Notes: generated by a model from the sequence alone, not told the origin. A DNA stretch of 44,195 nt from Lactobacillus sp. HBUAS51381 (GCF_012641095.1 NZ_JAAVSC010000024.1:1-44195); one strand, 5' to 3'. Positions 33,443-41,576 are shown, counted from the first letter of the stretch. Numbers and translations: made by a program.

Positions 33443-33907
33443 TTACATCGTTTCCGCTGCCGAGTCACCCGATACCGTTTGTTCCCGCAAAATCCAGGTA
33501 ATGCCGTAAGCATCAACGACTTGGCCCATCTTACCGCCAGCGCTCTGTTCGCCAAACGGACTGATCACCTTAACGTCGGACTTGAGGAGCCGCTGATAAA
33601 GGCCCGTTAACGCCTTAACACTGGCTGAATCATCCGCATCAACATCAATCATCAGCGAGATTAACGTAGAAGACGTGGGTTGGCCCATTAAGGCGTCGGC
33701 ACACTGAATGTCTAACCCCAAGATCTTAAAGCCACCCTGCATGGTCATTTCCTCTAAATTAACGGTGGGTGCTAACCCAAACTGTTCGACTTCCTCCGCT
33801 GTCGGACTGATCCGATAGGCGTTGGTTGCCCCAAAGACGCTTTGATAGTACGTAATGGCCTCTTTGGCGTTTTCAAATTCCAAATACGGAATTAACTTTG
33901 CTTGCAT
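33443..33907 (-). CDS. VOC/PhnB-like (glyoxalase-fold) protein
   Basis: The 154-residue protein starts MQAKLIPYLEFENAKEAITYY and has FGEQSAGGKMGQVVDAYGITWIL near the end, as in PhnB-type (3-demethylubiquinone methyltransferase-like) VOC proteins. These usually lack a clear enzymatic assignment. The start at ATG 33907 is chosen for family fit; a GTG 17 codons upstream is possible and neither ribosome site is strong. A CTGGG-type terminator follows. Confidence 0.75.
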   Translation of the reverse strand: MQAKLIPYLEFENAKEAITYYQSVFGATNAYRISPTAEEVEQFGLAPTVNLEEMTMQGGFKILGLDIQCADALMGQPTSSTLISLMIDVDADDSASVKALTGLYQRLLKSDVKVISPFGEQSAGGKMGQVVDAYGITWILREQTVSGDSAAETM

Positions 33908-34024
33908 CGTCGGTACCCCATTCACTACTTGATTTTTTGGAACGTTTTGTCTGGTCACTGGTGGACCGGTACTAGTCCCCCCAATGAGATTATCCGCATG
34001 TGATCTCTAGTTGGTATTATACCC

Positions 34025-34900
34025 TTAATGATCACGAAACGGTAGGTCACGAAGTCCCTTGGCAATATCTGCGACCGATTGTTCGGCCGTGGTATGGGCC
34101 AACGGTGCTTGTGACACAGCCGATTGCGGCTTCTGTGTCGGTGAAGCGGGCGCGGGCGATTCCTTTTTAGTGTCCGCAACGGGTTTTTTAGGCCCCTGAT
34201 GACGTTCTTGACCCATCCGGTCCATGGTTTCATTAAGCAAATGATCCACAAATACGTTACCCTGGTTTGTCGCGTGCCCCTTCGTCCACTGGTACTGCAG
34301 TCGACTGAATTGCGGCAACAGTCGATCCACATCCTGCCACAGTTCGGCGTTTGCTAACGGGCCCGCACTGCGTTTCCAGCCTCGCCGCTTCCAGCCGGCT
34401 AACCAGCCCTGCGTCACAGCGTTTAGCACGTAACGTGAGTCCAACACAAAGACGATACTGGCTTGGGTCTGGTGAAGGTCCACGAGTCGCCGCAAGGCAT
34501 TGCGAAAGGCCATAATTTCCATGCGATTGTTGCTGGCCCCAAATTCGCCGTCGGAACCGGTCACCACATCATCGACCAACTCGATCCGGTAAGCCCAAGC
34601 GGCCTTGTCGTCAGTTCGCACGTGGCCGCCCGCAACGTTGCCAGTGTTCCGCGATCCACCATCCGTATAGACGGTAATGGCCGCGGCCTTCAGCGGCGCT
34701 GACGTGGACGCAGCCTTGGCTGTCCCCGTCGCCCGGTGCGGTTTGTCTGCGCTCTGCATGAAGTCCTCGGCGGCACTGGCCGTCGTAAAGCTCTTGTATT
34801 GCGCCCCGGAAAAACCACTCACCTGCGCCTGCGTTTCTGGCCACGTCCGGTAGATTCCCGGCTTACGACCCCGACGAACCGCGTAGTATTTCTGTGCCAC
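34025..34900 (-). CDS. rnhA: ribonuclease HI with N-terminal viroplasmin-like domain
   Basis: The 291-residue protein has an N-terminal RNase H1 hybrid-binding domain (KYYAVRRGRKPGIYRTW, FSGAQYKSF), a linker, then the catalytic domain. Active-site acids are in YTDGGSR (Asp80), NNRMEIM (Glu128), LDSRYV (Asp154) and GNVFVDHL (Asp219), with KGH before the last. A proline-rich basic tail follows. It removes RNA from RNA-DNA hybrids. The start is taken as GTG 34900 because GAGG lies 7 nt upstream and the family begins MAxKxYAV; an ATG two codons earlier is too close to the site. Confidence 0.9.
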   Translation of the reverse strand: MAQKYYAVRRGRKPGIYRTWPETQAQVSGFSGAQYKSFTTASAAEDFMQSADKPHRATGTAKAASTSAPLKAAAITVYTDGGSRNTGNVAGGHVRTDDKAAWAYRIELVDDVVTGSDGEFGASNNRMEIMAFRNALRRLVDLHQTQASIVFVLDSRYVLNAVTQGWLAGWKRRGWKRSAGPLANAELWQDVDRLLPQFSRLQYQWTKGHATNQGNVFVDHLLNETMDRMGQERHQGPKKPVADTKKESPAPASPTQKPQSAVSQAPLAHTTAEQSVADIAKGLRDLPFRDH

Positions 34901-35176
34901 ATTCATTCCTCGCTTTCAATCCAATCTAGGCTAGTTTACCATAGATTTCATCATTCTAAATAAATTCGCTATGACAATCCTTATGAAGCCGATACCATTT
35001 CCCGGTGGGCCCGAAAAGATTTTTTTTGCTCGGCCAACGCCAATTTTTAAAAAACAATAATTTTAAAGTGTAAATTGTTTCCATAACTTTTAGATTATGC
35101 TAACCTAGTAAGTGTGAGTAATGGCCGGAGACTGTCATTTTTTACTTAATTTTTCAAATTTCTAAGGGGGTTTTTG

Positions 35177-35656
35177 ATGAAAAATCCAATCCATGCGTCC
35201 ATGATTACCGTCGACCAAGCCCGCGCAATGCTTAAGGACCAGCGGGAACAACGCGATGAACGTTTTCCAGAGCTGGCCGCCTCCGGCCAATACATCTTAC
35301 CAGACTATCGGTTAACCCGTAAGCGTGAGGCTTTCAAGATTCGACGGCATACCTTTTTAAAGAAACATTTTCGTTCCTACGTGGCCTTTGACTCGGATAA
35401 CGGTCAGACCCTGTGGATTCATAACTTCTCAAGTTTGTCCGAGGCCTGTTTCTGGCTGAACACCGGCTTAAAGCCCAACGACACGGATTCCGCTGGTTCG
35501 TACCAGAGCTGGAAGGAAGAACACGTTACTGAGATTGAGGCGTTGAAAGATCAACTGCGCGCCCAACATCAAGAAAAGAAAAAGCCCGTTGCGGTACCCA
35601 AACCGGCGACCGTTACGACCGTTAAAAAGGCCAAACGGGTTAAATCAAAGAAATAA
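35177..35656 (+). CDS. hypothetical protein with basic tail (159 aa)
   Basis: The protein is soluble, charged, with DYRLTRKREAFKIRRHTFLKK and FDSDNGQTLWIHNFSSLSEAC in the centre. A lysine-rich C-terminal tail follows (VKKAKRVKSKK). The tail and many arginines suggest nucleic-acid binding. AAGGGGG lies before ATG 35177; a TTG codon directly before it is ignored. It is monocistronic, with an AT-rich upstream region (34964-35160) and a strong terminator. No family recognised. Confidence 0.65.
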   Translation: MKNPIHASMITVDQARAMLKDQREQRDERFPELAASGQYILPDYRLTRKREAFKIRRHTFLKKHFRSYVAFDSDNGQTLWIHNFSSLSEACFWLNTGLKPNDTDSAGSYQSWKEEHVTEIEALKDQLRAQHQEKKKPVAVPKPATVTTVKKAKRVKSKK

Positions 35657-35666
35657 TGATTGTCAG

Positions 35667-35700
35667 AAACCCTCGTGCGTCACTTTCGCGAGGGTTTTTT
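35667..35700 (+). terminator. terminator of the 159-aa gene
   Basis: AAACCCTCG/CGAGGGTTT arms (35667-35675 and 35689-35697), followed by TTT. Confidence 0.85.
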
Positions 35701-35761
35701 AGTCGCCTATTTCCCCACCAATTTTACTGCGCACGTGGCCGGTTGCGGTTAGACAGTCTCA

Positions 35762-35793
35762 TGATAGCGTTTACATAGCGAACAGCGTATACT
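35762..35793 (+). promoter_or_regulatory. perfect cre site and promoter of the PLDc_N-type gene
   Basis: TGATAGCGTTTACA (35762-35775) matches all 14 positions of the cre consensus. -10 TATACT is at 35788-35793. The cre site occupies the -35 region, so CcpA should repress. Confidence 0.75.
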
Positions 35794-35822
35794 GAAGACA
35801 CTTAAAGAAGGAGGCCCTTTAG

Positions 35823-36044
35823 ATGTCAATTCACCGTCATCACCATACCAAGCCGTCACGCCACACACGCCAACGAATGGCCCCGTTCGTCGCCTTCGAA
35901 GTCACCGCATCAAGCGTCGTCATTTGGGATATTCTTCGGGCAAAACATGTTCGCCGGGGCCATAAGCTTGGCTGGTTACTGCTGGCCCTGGTTCAACCCA
36001 TTGGTCCCTGGCTGTATTTTGCCTTTGGTCAAACACGGGAATAG
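35823..36044 (+). CDS. small PLDc_N-domain membrane protein
   Basis: The 73-residue protein has a histidine- and arginine-rich N-terminus (HRHHHTKPSRHTRQR), a DILR segment and the PLDc_N-type helix GWLLLALVQPIGPWLYFAFG. The domain occurs at the N-terminus of cardiolipin synthases but also alone. It has one or two membrane segments. AAGGAGG precedes the ATG. The perfect cre site suggests catabolite control, which is odd for an unknown small membrane protein. Confidence 0.75.
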   Translation: MSIHRHHHTKPSRHTRQRMAPFVAFEVTASSVVIWDILRAKHVRRGHKLGWLLLALVQPIGPWLYFAFGQTRE

Positions 36045-36070
36045 CAGTCGTTCTTGAGACTAGTCCTGAC

Positions 36071-36115
36071 AAATAGCCAGCGAATGGACATGTATCGTCC
36101 ATCCGCTGGCTATTT
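36071..36115 (+). terminator. terminator after the PLDc_N-type gene
   Basis: Nineteen-nt arms with one mismatch (36071-36089 and 36097-36115) and TTTTT after. Confidence 0.9.
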
Positions 36116-36152
36116 TTGATCGTGTTCACTGATTTAGTTATTTTCTAGTTGT

Positions 36153-37388
36153 TTACAGATCCAGGTGAACCTGCTTGGGATCGGTCTTCACGATAATCTT
36201 TCCGTGGTGGATCGAGTAGAGAACCTCCGAGCGCTGGTTCAACGCATTATAGAAGTTGTCGTTGTTCATGATGACCAGGTTAGCAGGCTTTCCTTCGGCG
36301 ATGCCGTAGTGGTCGCCGACGTGCATGGCCTTGGCCCCGTTGGTCGTCACAAATTTGTAGGATCCCATGATGTCGTCGTAGCCCATCATCTGCGTGACGT
36401 GAATTCCCATGTGCAACGCATCTAACATGTTACCGTCGCCCATCGGGTACCACGGATCCTTGATGTCATCCTCACCAAAGGCCACGTTAACGCCAGCGGC
36501 ATTTAACTCCTTAACCCGCGTCAACCCTCGACGCTTAGGGTACGTGTCAAACCGACCGCCCAAGTGGGTGTTGATCAAAGGATTAGAAATCATGTTAATG
36601 TGGGACATCTGCAGGAGGCGCATGAGTTTATAGGCATAAGCGTTGTTGTAAGACCCCATCGCCGTGGTGTGGCTGGCCGTGACTTGATCGCCCAAACCGG
36701 TCTCCAAAGCCAAGGTTGCCAACGTTTCCAGCCCACGTGAGGCCGGATCATCGATTTCATCACAATGGGCATCGACCAACTTGCCATATTTCTGAGCTAA
36801 ATCCACGGCGAAATGGAGGGATTCCACACTGTATTCGCGCGTGAACTCAAAATGCGGAATGGCCCCGATGACGTCAACGCCAAGCTTGGCGGCCTGTTCC
36901 ATCAATTCCTTACCGTGTGGAAACGACAGAATCCCTTCTTGGGGGAAGGCCACCAGCTGTAATTCGATAAAGTCCTTCACTTCATCCCGTACCTGAATCA
37001 AGGCCTTTAACGCCGTCAGACTCGGGTCCGTCACGTCCACGTGCGACCGAACAAACTGCACCCCATGGCTGGCTTGGCGTTCCAGGGCTTGCCGTGAACG
37101 GGTCTTCACGTCTTCGATGCTCAACGTCTTCTTCCGTTCGGACCAGATACGAATCCCGTCAAACAACGTCCCAGATTGATTCCATTCGGGATCGCCGGCC
37201 GTCATCGTGCTGTCCAAATGAACGTGTGGGTCAACAAAAGGTGGCAGAATTAATTTTCCTTGCGCATCAATCACCTGTTCATTATCCTTCGCGGTTAAGT
37301 GATCGGCAATCGCTGTAAATTTGCCGTCCTCAATTCGAATATCCTGTGGCTGCTGAGCGTTTTCAATAAGACCTTGTTGAATTAACAT
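36153..37388 (-). CDS. codA: cytosine deaminase
   Basis: The 411-residue amidohydrolase turns cytosine into uracil for pyrimidine salvage. Metal ligands are in DPHVHLD (His55, His57), DAHCDE (His) and FGEDD (Asp); the HCDE motif also holds the catalytic glutamate. ASHTTAMGSY and NPLINTHLGGR are typical of CodA. AGGAGG lies upstream of the ATG at a somewhat long distance. No codB permease gene is adjacent; the next gene upstream codes for a small membrane protein of another kind. Confidence 0.92.
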   Translation of the reverse strand: MLIQQGLIENAQQPQDIRIEDGKFTAIADHLTAKDNEQVIDAQGKLILPPFVDPHVHLDSTMTAGDPEWNQSGTLFDGIRIWSERKKTLSIEDVKTRSRQALERQASHGVQFVRSHVDVTDPSLTALKALIQVRDEVKDFIELQLVAFPQEGILSFPHGKELMEQAAKLGVDVIGAIPHFEFTREYSVESLHFAVDLAQKYGKLVDAHCDEIDDPASRGLETLATLALETGLGDQVTASHTTAMGSYNNAYAYKLMRLLQMSHINMISNPLINTHLGGRFDTYPKRRGLTRVKELNAAGVNVAFGEDDIKDPWYPMGDGNMLDALHMGIHVTQMMGYDDIMGSYKFVTTNGAKAMHVGDHYGIAEGKPANLVIMNNDNFYNALNQRSEVLYSIHHGKIIVKTDPKQVHLDL

Positions 37389-37423
37389 GCGCGTTAACCT
37401 ACCTCCTACACTTTTTCATCAGA

Positions 37424-37723
37424 TTAATAAAACCCGGGAATGGTCAAGCCTAATAAAAGCAGAGTGCTGTCGGCAACCAACCCCCAAGCTACGGCAATCA
37501 CACTCACCGTAGCGGGAATCAAGCCCCACCAGGGACCGCGTCTACTGGCACGAACCAACCCTACTAAGCTTATCACAGTTAGTCCACATCCGAGCAATAA
37601 AGTAACGGGTTCGTTGGGAAACCAGCGATAAACCGTTTGGACGGCACCAATTAGCGCATACCAACTGGCCGCAAGCCCAATCACACTCCAGATCAGCACG
37701 CCTCGCCATTGTCGTTCCATCAT
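37424..37723 (-). CDS. small membrane protein (99 aa), unknown
   Basis: The protein starts at ATG 37723 (MMERQWRGVLIW), with AGGAGG 7 nt upstream. It has three or so hydrophobic segments (about residues 8-27, 37-55 and 64-92) separated by short charged loops (RASRRGPWWG). It precedes codA by 35 nt in the same direction and may be co-transcribed. It is too short to be a CodB permease. No family recognised. Confidence 0.65.
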   Translation of the reverse strand: MMERQWRGVLIWSVIGLAASWYALIGAVQTVYRWFPNEPVTLLLGCGLTVISLVGLVRASRRGPWWGLIPATVSVIAVAWGLVADSTLLLLGLTIPGFY

Positions 37724-37969
37724 AGACCGCCCTCCTCGTATGATCCGGTTACCAAGTCTCCCCTTTAATTTACACGGCGATTTCACCATTTACGAACAAC
37801 TCGCTTAAGTTCGGCCGCTAACCAACCTAAGCGATCGCCAGCCGGTAGTTTGGGCGCGGCTACCTAACGACCGGGGTATCACTAAATTTATAAAGCATCT
37901 GGGTCATCATTTCCACCTGATTTATGCTATGCTGGAACCTATAATCTTGACTTCGGAGGTCGATCAATC

Positions 37970-38788
37970 ATGGTAAATTCTTACCCTCAAGCACTCACCA
38001 TCGCCGGTTCAGACAGCGATGGCAGTGCCGGCATGCAAGCCGATCTGCATACTTTCTTCGCGCGTCACGTCTATGGCGCCTCGGTCATGACAGCGTGCGT
38101 GGCCGGCAATTCTTACGGTATTCACGCCAGCGTTCCCATGCCCACCGACTTTATCGATCAGGAATTCAAAGACCTCGTCGATGATTATCGGATTCGGGCC
38201 GCTAAGACGGGCATGTTAGCCGATTCGGAACTCATCCACACGGTCGTTAAAAACTATCGGGCCGCTGACTTTGGTCCCTTAGTCGTCGACCCCGTGATTA
38301 TGACCAAGCACGGGAACCAATTGCTGGAAGAAAGCGCCTTTAACACCTTGCGCACCACCCTGATCCCACTGGCAACCGTTCTGACCCCTAACTTCTTTGA
38401 GGTCGAAAAGATCGCCGAGATGACCATCACCAGTGACGCCGACATGGAAACGGCCGCCCATAAGCTACAAGCCATGGGGGCCAAGAACATCATTGCCAAG
38501 GGCAGCCACGCCGATCCTCATCAAACCGTCGTGAAGGACTTTGTCTTGCTGGAATCTGGTGACAGCTTCTGGTTGAGCGAACCCTACCACGAAACGAACC
38601 GGGTCAACGGCACTGGCGATTCGCTGTCGGCCTGCATTACCGCCGAACTCGCCAAGGGCACGCCCATGAAACAGGCCATTACGATTGCCAAACAATTCGT
38701 CAACGCCGCAATTGGGTCACCCATTGCGGTTGGCCACAAATTCGGTCCGGTTAACCATTGGGCGGCGATGGCCCGCGATTTTAAATAA
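37970..38788 (+). CDS. thiD: phosphomethylpyrimidine/pyridoxine kinase (ThiD/PdxK type)
   Basis: The 272-residue ribokinase-fold protein begins ALTIAGSDSDGSAGMQADL, the ThiD signature, and has KTGMLAD, VVDPVIMTKHG, LTPNFFEVEKI and the catalytic RVNGTGDSLSA. It phosphorylates hydroxymethylpyrimidine or pyridoxine. In Firmicutes this branch often acts mainly as pyridoxal kinase, so vitamin B6 salvage is also possible. GGAGG lies before the ATG. It is monocistronic with a strong terminator. Confidence 0.88.
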   Translation: MVNSYPQALTIAGSDSDGSAGMQADLHTFFARHVYGASVMTACVAGNSYGIHASVPMPTDFIDQEFKDLVDDYRIRAAKTGMLADSELIHTVVKNYRAADFGPLVVDPVIMTKHGNQLLEESAFNTLRTTLIPLATVLTPNFFEVEKIAEMTITSDADMETAAHKLQAMGAKNIIAKGSHADPHQTVVKDFVLLESGDSFWLSEPYHETNRVNGTGDSLSACITAELAKGTPMKQAITIAKQFVNAAIGSPIAVGHKFGPVNHWAAMARDFK

Positions 38789-38829
38789 CCAGAAGGTGCG
38801 GATTGCGCCAATTAAGAAATAGCGTAATG

Positions 38830-38865
38830 AAGGGCTGGGGAGATTTTCCCCGGCCCTTTTTTGAA
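38830..38865 (+). terminator. terminator of thiD
   Basis: AAGGGCTGGGGA/TCCCCGGCCCTT arms (38830-38841 and 38847-38858) with TTTT after; one T-G pair. Confidence 0.88.
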
Positions 38866-38876
38866 TCAACATGGTC

Positions 38877-39056
38877 CTACCACCGATCGGGACGCCACGT
38901 TCGGCCGTCCACTTCGCCACCGAGCTGCTCACTACGCCGGTCCTGTTCGGCGACCACTTGTTTGAGGGCCAGCCAAAAGGCACGGTCCGTAAATTTTTCT
39001 TGTTGTGCTGCCAACTGATCGATCTGTTGGCTTAACCATTGCGATTGTTCAGTCAT
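38877..39056 (-). CDS. small protein (59 aa) coupled to the oxidoreductase gene
   Basis: The frame begins MTEQSQWLSQQIDQLAAQQ and ends in WRPDRW. It is soluble, glutamine-rich and probably helical. Its ATG overlaps the end of the oxidoreductase gene (ATGACTGA, 8 nt), with GGAGCAAG just upstream, so translation is coupled. The oxidoreductase also ends in a helical, glutamine-rich tail (FEQNREQIDQLHDTLAMIKEQ), which suggests the two may form a complex. No family recognised. Confidence 0.65.
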   Translation of the reverse strand: MTEQSQWLSQQIDQLAAQQEKFTDRAFWLALKQVVAEQDRRSEQLGGEVDGRTWRPDRW

Positions 39057-39741
39057 CGTCTTGCTCCTTAATCATGGCCAGCGTGTCGTGCAACTGGTCA
39101 ATTTGTTCGCGGTTTTGTTCAAAGACGCTAGCAATCAAACGGCCTGTGGTGCGTTGATCCTCCGCCAACCGCGCAACCATACCGTCCAACCGTTGGGCAA
39201 ACCAGTCCTGCCGATTTGCCAGACTATCCGGCTGCGGTTGCGTCAGGTAACGCTGATAATCCACCACGAGCTGTAATTTTTCCGGTTCTTCTAGATAACC
39301 GAATTGGTAAATGGGAAAGACGGGCAACCACCGCATTTGCGCCCGGTGTGCCAAGGCGGCCAGCGGCGCCAAGGCGGCATCCAACGTGACGCCTTCAGCC
39401 CCACCACGTTGAAAGGCCTGCCGGGGCATCCCGGTTGTGACCACGATGCCCAATTCCTTATCGGCCAACGGGTACCGGTGATCTCCGTAAACAAAGGTCC
39501 GCGTTAATACCGTGTCCTCCCACTGCTTGAGTCCCGCCGGCGCCGCGTACCAGTATAACGGGAATTGTAGAATAATTCGGTCCGCTCGCCGTAACTGCGC
39601 CTGCTCCTGCGCAACGTCCAGCGAGCTCAAACTCTCGATGTGTTCCCAGATGATGTCGTCATCGGGGAGACTTTCTTTTAAAAATTGCTGACTAGTTGAA
39701 TCCGCCAACTGGGGATGTGAGACCAATACAAGCGTGGTCAT
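39049..39741 (-). CDS. flavodoxin-fold NAD(P)H oxidoreductase (MdaB/KefF-like)
   Basis: The 230-residue protein has the flavodoxin_2 fold: LVLVSHPQLADSTSQQFL at the start, RIILQFPLYWYAAPAGLKQW (FMN and substrate loop), FVYG, and VVTTGMPRQAF. It should transfer hydride to quinones or other acceptors with FMN. The C-terminal 60 residues extend beyond the usual fold and look helical. The start is ATG 39741 with AAAGGAG upstream. The 59-residue gene overlaps its stop. Confidence 0.85.
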   Translation of the reverse strand: MTTLVLVSHPQLADSTSQQFLKESLPDDDIIWEHIESLSSLDVAQEQAQLRRADRIILQFPLYWYAAPAGLKQWEDTVLTRTFVYGDHRYPLADKELGIVVTTGMPRQAFQRGGAEGVTLDAALAPLAALAHRAQMRWLPVFPIYQFGYLEEPEKLQLVVDYQRYLTQPQPDSLANRQDWFAQRLDGMVARLAEDQRTTGRLIASVFEQNREQIDQLHDTLAMIKEQDDD

Positions 39742-39841
39742 CGGCCACCAACTCCTTTTCGTTTTTTCACTAAACCTACTGTAGCACATTCACCTTGAAA
39801 TTCCGGTCGTCCCTGCTCAGTAAATTCGTCCCAAAGAAAAA

Positions 39842-39867
39842 GGCCCTCAGCGTAAACGCTAACGACC
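39842..39867 (-). terminator. terminator of the 50-aa gene
   Basis: GGTCGTTAGCG/CGCTGAGGGCC (minus strand) pair in 10 of 11 positions with two G-T pairs; TTTTT follows. Confidence 0.6.
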
Positions 39868-39880
39868 AGTTGACTGAAAA

Positions 39881-40033
39881 TTAACTTAGGCGACGATCGG
39901 ACCCATCGTGAAATTTATTGTCCCGAGTCGCCAGATGCTTGCTATTCTTCCGGAAAGCTTCCCGGTTATTCAAATACAATTGGCCAACGCCGGCCAACAC
40001 GATAATCGCCAAAATAACAACTAGTGCGTGCAT
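39881..40033 (-). CDS. small membrane protein (50 aa), unknown
   Basis: The frame MHALVVILAIIVLAGVGQLYL... has one N-terminal hydrophobic segment (residues 3-20) and a basic, polar tail (REAFRKNSKHLATRDNK). GGGGGG lies before the ATG. A promoter and a terminator flank it, so it is a single-gene unit. Confidence 0.65.
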   Translation of the reverse strand: MHALVVILAIIVLAGVGQLYLNNREAFRKNSKHLATRDNKFHDGSDRRLS

Positions 40034-40069
40034 AGCAATTCCCCCCGTCAACATTAAGGTTACAGTTAT

Positions 40070-40098
40070 ATTATCTAAATGTTACAGGAATATTGCAA
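40070..40098 (-). promoter_or_regulatory. promoter of the 50-aa gene
   Basis: -35 TTGCAA (40093-40098), 17-nt spacer, -10 GATAAT (40070-40075). Confidence 0.6.
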
Positions 40099-40148
40099 GT
40101 ATTACGTCATGGAAATAAGAAATTCTTCATATTTTGACGTTGCACTCC

Positions 40149-40460
40149 CTACTCATTCCCGGACCGGTTCGATGACTGGGACTCCTGCTTTTTCTGTGAT
40201 TCACGTTGAGACTGATGTTTTTTCTGAACTTTACGAACCTGATTGGACACTTGATCCGTGGGACTGACCGTCTTTTGCCGAGAGAGGTTGGCTACCGGCG
40301 CTGCCAACAACAGCACAATGACCGCTGATAGACAGTAAATGTAGTTCTGCCGCTTGTTGCCCAGTCCTTGCGTAATTTGAAAAAAGTAATAAATGATACA
40401 GATTGCCGAAAAAAATACGGCAATCTCCGCAATAATGTGTAGCACAATCACGATAGCCAC
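40149..40460 (-). CDS. small membrane protein with charged tail (103 aa)
   Basis: Two hydrophobic segments (about residues 3-28 and 40-58) are followed by a polar tail rich in Gln, Ser, Lys and Arg (VRKVQKKHQSQRESQKK). The tail is probably disordered. It lies upstream of the 50-aa gene in the same direction with about 115 nt between. Function unknown. Confidence 0.55.
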   Translation of the reverse strand: MAIVIVLHIIAEIAVFFSAICIIYYFFQITQGLGNKRQNYIYCLSAVIVLLLAAPVANLSRQKTVSPTDQVSNQVRKVQKKHQSQRESQKKQESQSSNRSGNE

Positions 40461-40535
40461 CCCCAGTCCTGTTTACCCTTACTTTACTGGAGGTGCGCGG
40501 TTCCTGTCAACTCGAGTCCCCCGGTTAATCCGCAA

Positions 40536-40564
40536 TTGACACGACGCAACGGCTTCTCTATAAT
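40536..40564 (+). promoter_or_regulatory. consensus promoter of tRNA-Arg
   Basis: TTGACA (40536-40541), 17-nt spacer, TATAAT (40559-40564): a perfect sigma-A promoter, as expected for a stable RNA. Confidence 0.9.
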
Positions 40565-40595
40565 TAAGGAGTTGTGGGTTAGCTATTCCCATTAG

Positions 40596-40669
40596 GTCGC
40601 AATAGCTCAGCTGGATAGAGCAACGGTCTTCTAAACCGTAGGTCGAGGGTTCGAATCTCTCTTGCGACA
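40596..40669 (+). tRNA. tRNA-Arg (anticodon UCU)
   Basis: The 74-nt cloverleaf has acceptor GTCGCAA/TTGCGAC, D-stem GCTC/GAGC, anticodon stem ACGGT/ACCGT with loop CTTCTAA (TCT at 40630-40632), and T-arm GAGGG-TTCGAAT-CTCTC (with a G-T pair). It reads AGA codons. CCA is not encoded. It has its own promoter and terminator. Confidence 0.95.
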
Positions 40670-40688
40670 TGACTATTAAGCGAACGGT

Positions 40689-40717
40689 CGGTAAAGTCTT
40701 AGGACTTTACCGTTTTT
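40689..40717 (+). terminator. tRNA-Arg terminator
   Basis: Perfect CGGTAAAGTC/GACTTTACCG hairpin with a 4-nt loop and TTTTT. Confidence 0.92.
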
Positions 40718-40779
40718 ATTTAACCAGAATTAGATCCATTTCCCGTCGAATACTTTTTCAAATCTGGCTTGACGCCATT

Positions 40780-40812
40780 AAAAAAGCGGGACCGGCACCC
40801 TGCCCATCCCGC
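40780..40812 (-). terminator. terminator of the cytochrome b5-like gene
   Basis: GCGGGA/TCCCGC arms (40786-40791 and 40807-40812), then six T on the minus strand. Confidence 0.8.
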
Positions 40813-40828
40813 GATACTTTCAATCAAA

Positions 40829-41068
40829 TTAAGCCTCGTACTTACCTACAACTGGCAACTTAGCCAAAACCTTGCGTCCGTGTGGTGATTTTTCATCGAT
40901 GACGCTGGTCAACTCGTTCCCGGCTAAATTACCGTGATGTTGCCCACCGGCCCAAGCCGCGACACCCGACACATCGTAAACCACACCATCAATGGCGACA
41001 TAGGCTGGTTGTCCTTCTTGCCCATCAAATTTAGCTAACTCATCCTTGGAAAAAACTTTTTCACTCAC
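40829..41068 (-). CDS. cytochrome b5-like heme-binding protein
   Basis: The 79-residue protein has the bacterial b5-like pattern: AYVAIDGVVYDVSGVAAW, GGQHHGNLAG and KSPHGRKVLAKLPVVGKY. The two histidine sites match the axial heme ligands of the family. Start is probably GTG 41068 (MSEKVFSKDEL); a GTG three codons earlier lies too close to the AGGCGG site. Lactobacilli generally do not make heme, so it may bind imported heme or have another ligand. It is a single-gene unit with a clear terminator. Confidence 0.82.
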   Translation of the reverse strand: MSEKVFSKDELAKFDGQEGQPAYVAIDGVVYDVSGVAAWAGGQHHGNLAGNELTSVIDEKSPHGRKVLAKLPVVGKYEA

Positions 41069-41164
41069 AACGATCACCGCCTCAATTTATTTGGTTTCAT
41101 CATAAACTGACCGAACGAACAACACAAGCAATTCATCTTTCAAGTGATAACTAAATGTGCAGAA

Positions 41165-41194
41165 AAAAACCATCAACCGAAGTTGATGGTTTTT
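41165..41194 (-). terminator. terminator of csp
   Basis: AAAAACCATCAAC/GTTGATGGTTTTT arms of 13 nt with a CGAA loop; functional on both strands. Confidence 0.92.
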
Positions 41195-41220
41195 CACGAC
41201 ACGATTTAGGCTAATGTAAA

Positions 41221-41424
41221 TTAGTCAACTACCGTAACGTTAGCAGCTTGTGGGCCACGGTCGCCTTGTTCTACATCAAGGGATACGTGTTGGCCTTCTT
41301 CAAGCGTCTTGAAGCCTTCACTGTTGATAGCAGAGAAGTGAACGAAAACGTCTGAGCCGTTTTCCAAAGTGATGAAGCCGTAACCTTTATCAGCGTTGAA
41401 CCATTTAACAGTACCTTGTTCCAT
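41221..41424 (-). CDS. csp: cold-shock protein (CspA family)
   Basis: The 67-residue protein has the cold-shock domain with RNP1 (KGYGFI) and RNP2 (VFVHFS), starting [14 protein letters not shown]. It is a single-strand RNA/DNA-binding chaperone. The start is ATG 41424 with GGAGG 10 nt upstream. The leader of about 117 nt with a hairpin beside the ribosome site is typical of cold-induced csp genes. Confidence 0.95.
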   Translation of the reverse strand: MEQGTVKWFNADKGYGFITLENGSDVFVHFSAINSEGFKTLEEGQHVSLDVEQGDRGPQAANVTVVD

Positions 41425-41576
41425 AAGAATGAAACCTCCATGCGCATAGCGCAATAATATTTGCATTTGAAAGCTGGGGTAAAAAGGAGCCATTCTTATA
41501 AGAACGTCGAGCCTTTAAAACTTCCGAACCATAAATACATTAACCATAGGATAACAGGTATTTCGCAGAATAGCAA
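41425..41576 (-). promoter_or_regulatory. csp promoter and leader
   Basis: -35 TTGCTA (41571-41576), 17-nt spacer, TGT-extended -10 TATCCT (41548-41553). In the leader, palindrome TTCTTATAAGAA (41494-41505) and hairpin TGCGC/GCGCA (41441-41453) stand close to GGAGG (41435-41439) and could control access to it. Confidence 0.65.

Noticed and set aside
40479-40670. 63-codon minus-strand frame over tRNA-Arg
   Set aside because: It covers the tRNA and its consensus promoter on the opposite strand.
41425-41493. In-frame 5' extension of csp
   Set aside because: Cold-shock proteins start at MEQGTVKWF; the region looks like a regulatory leader.
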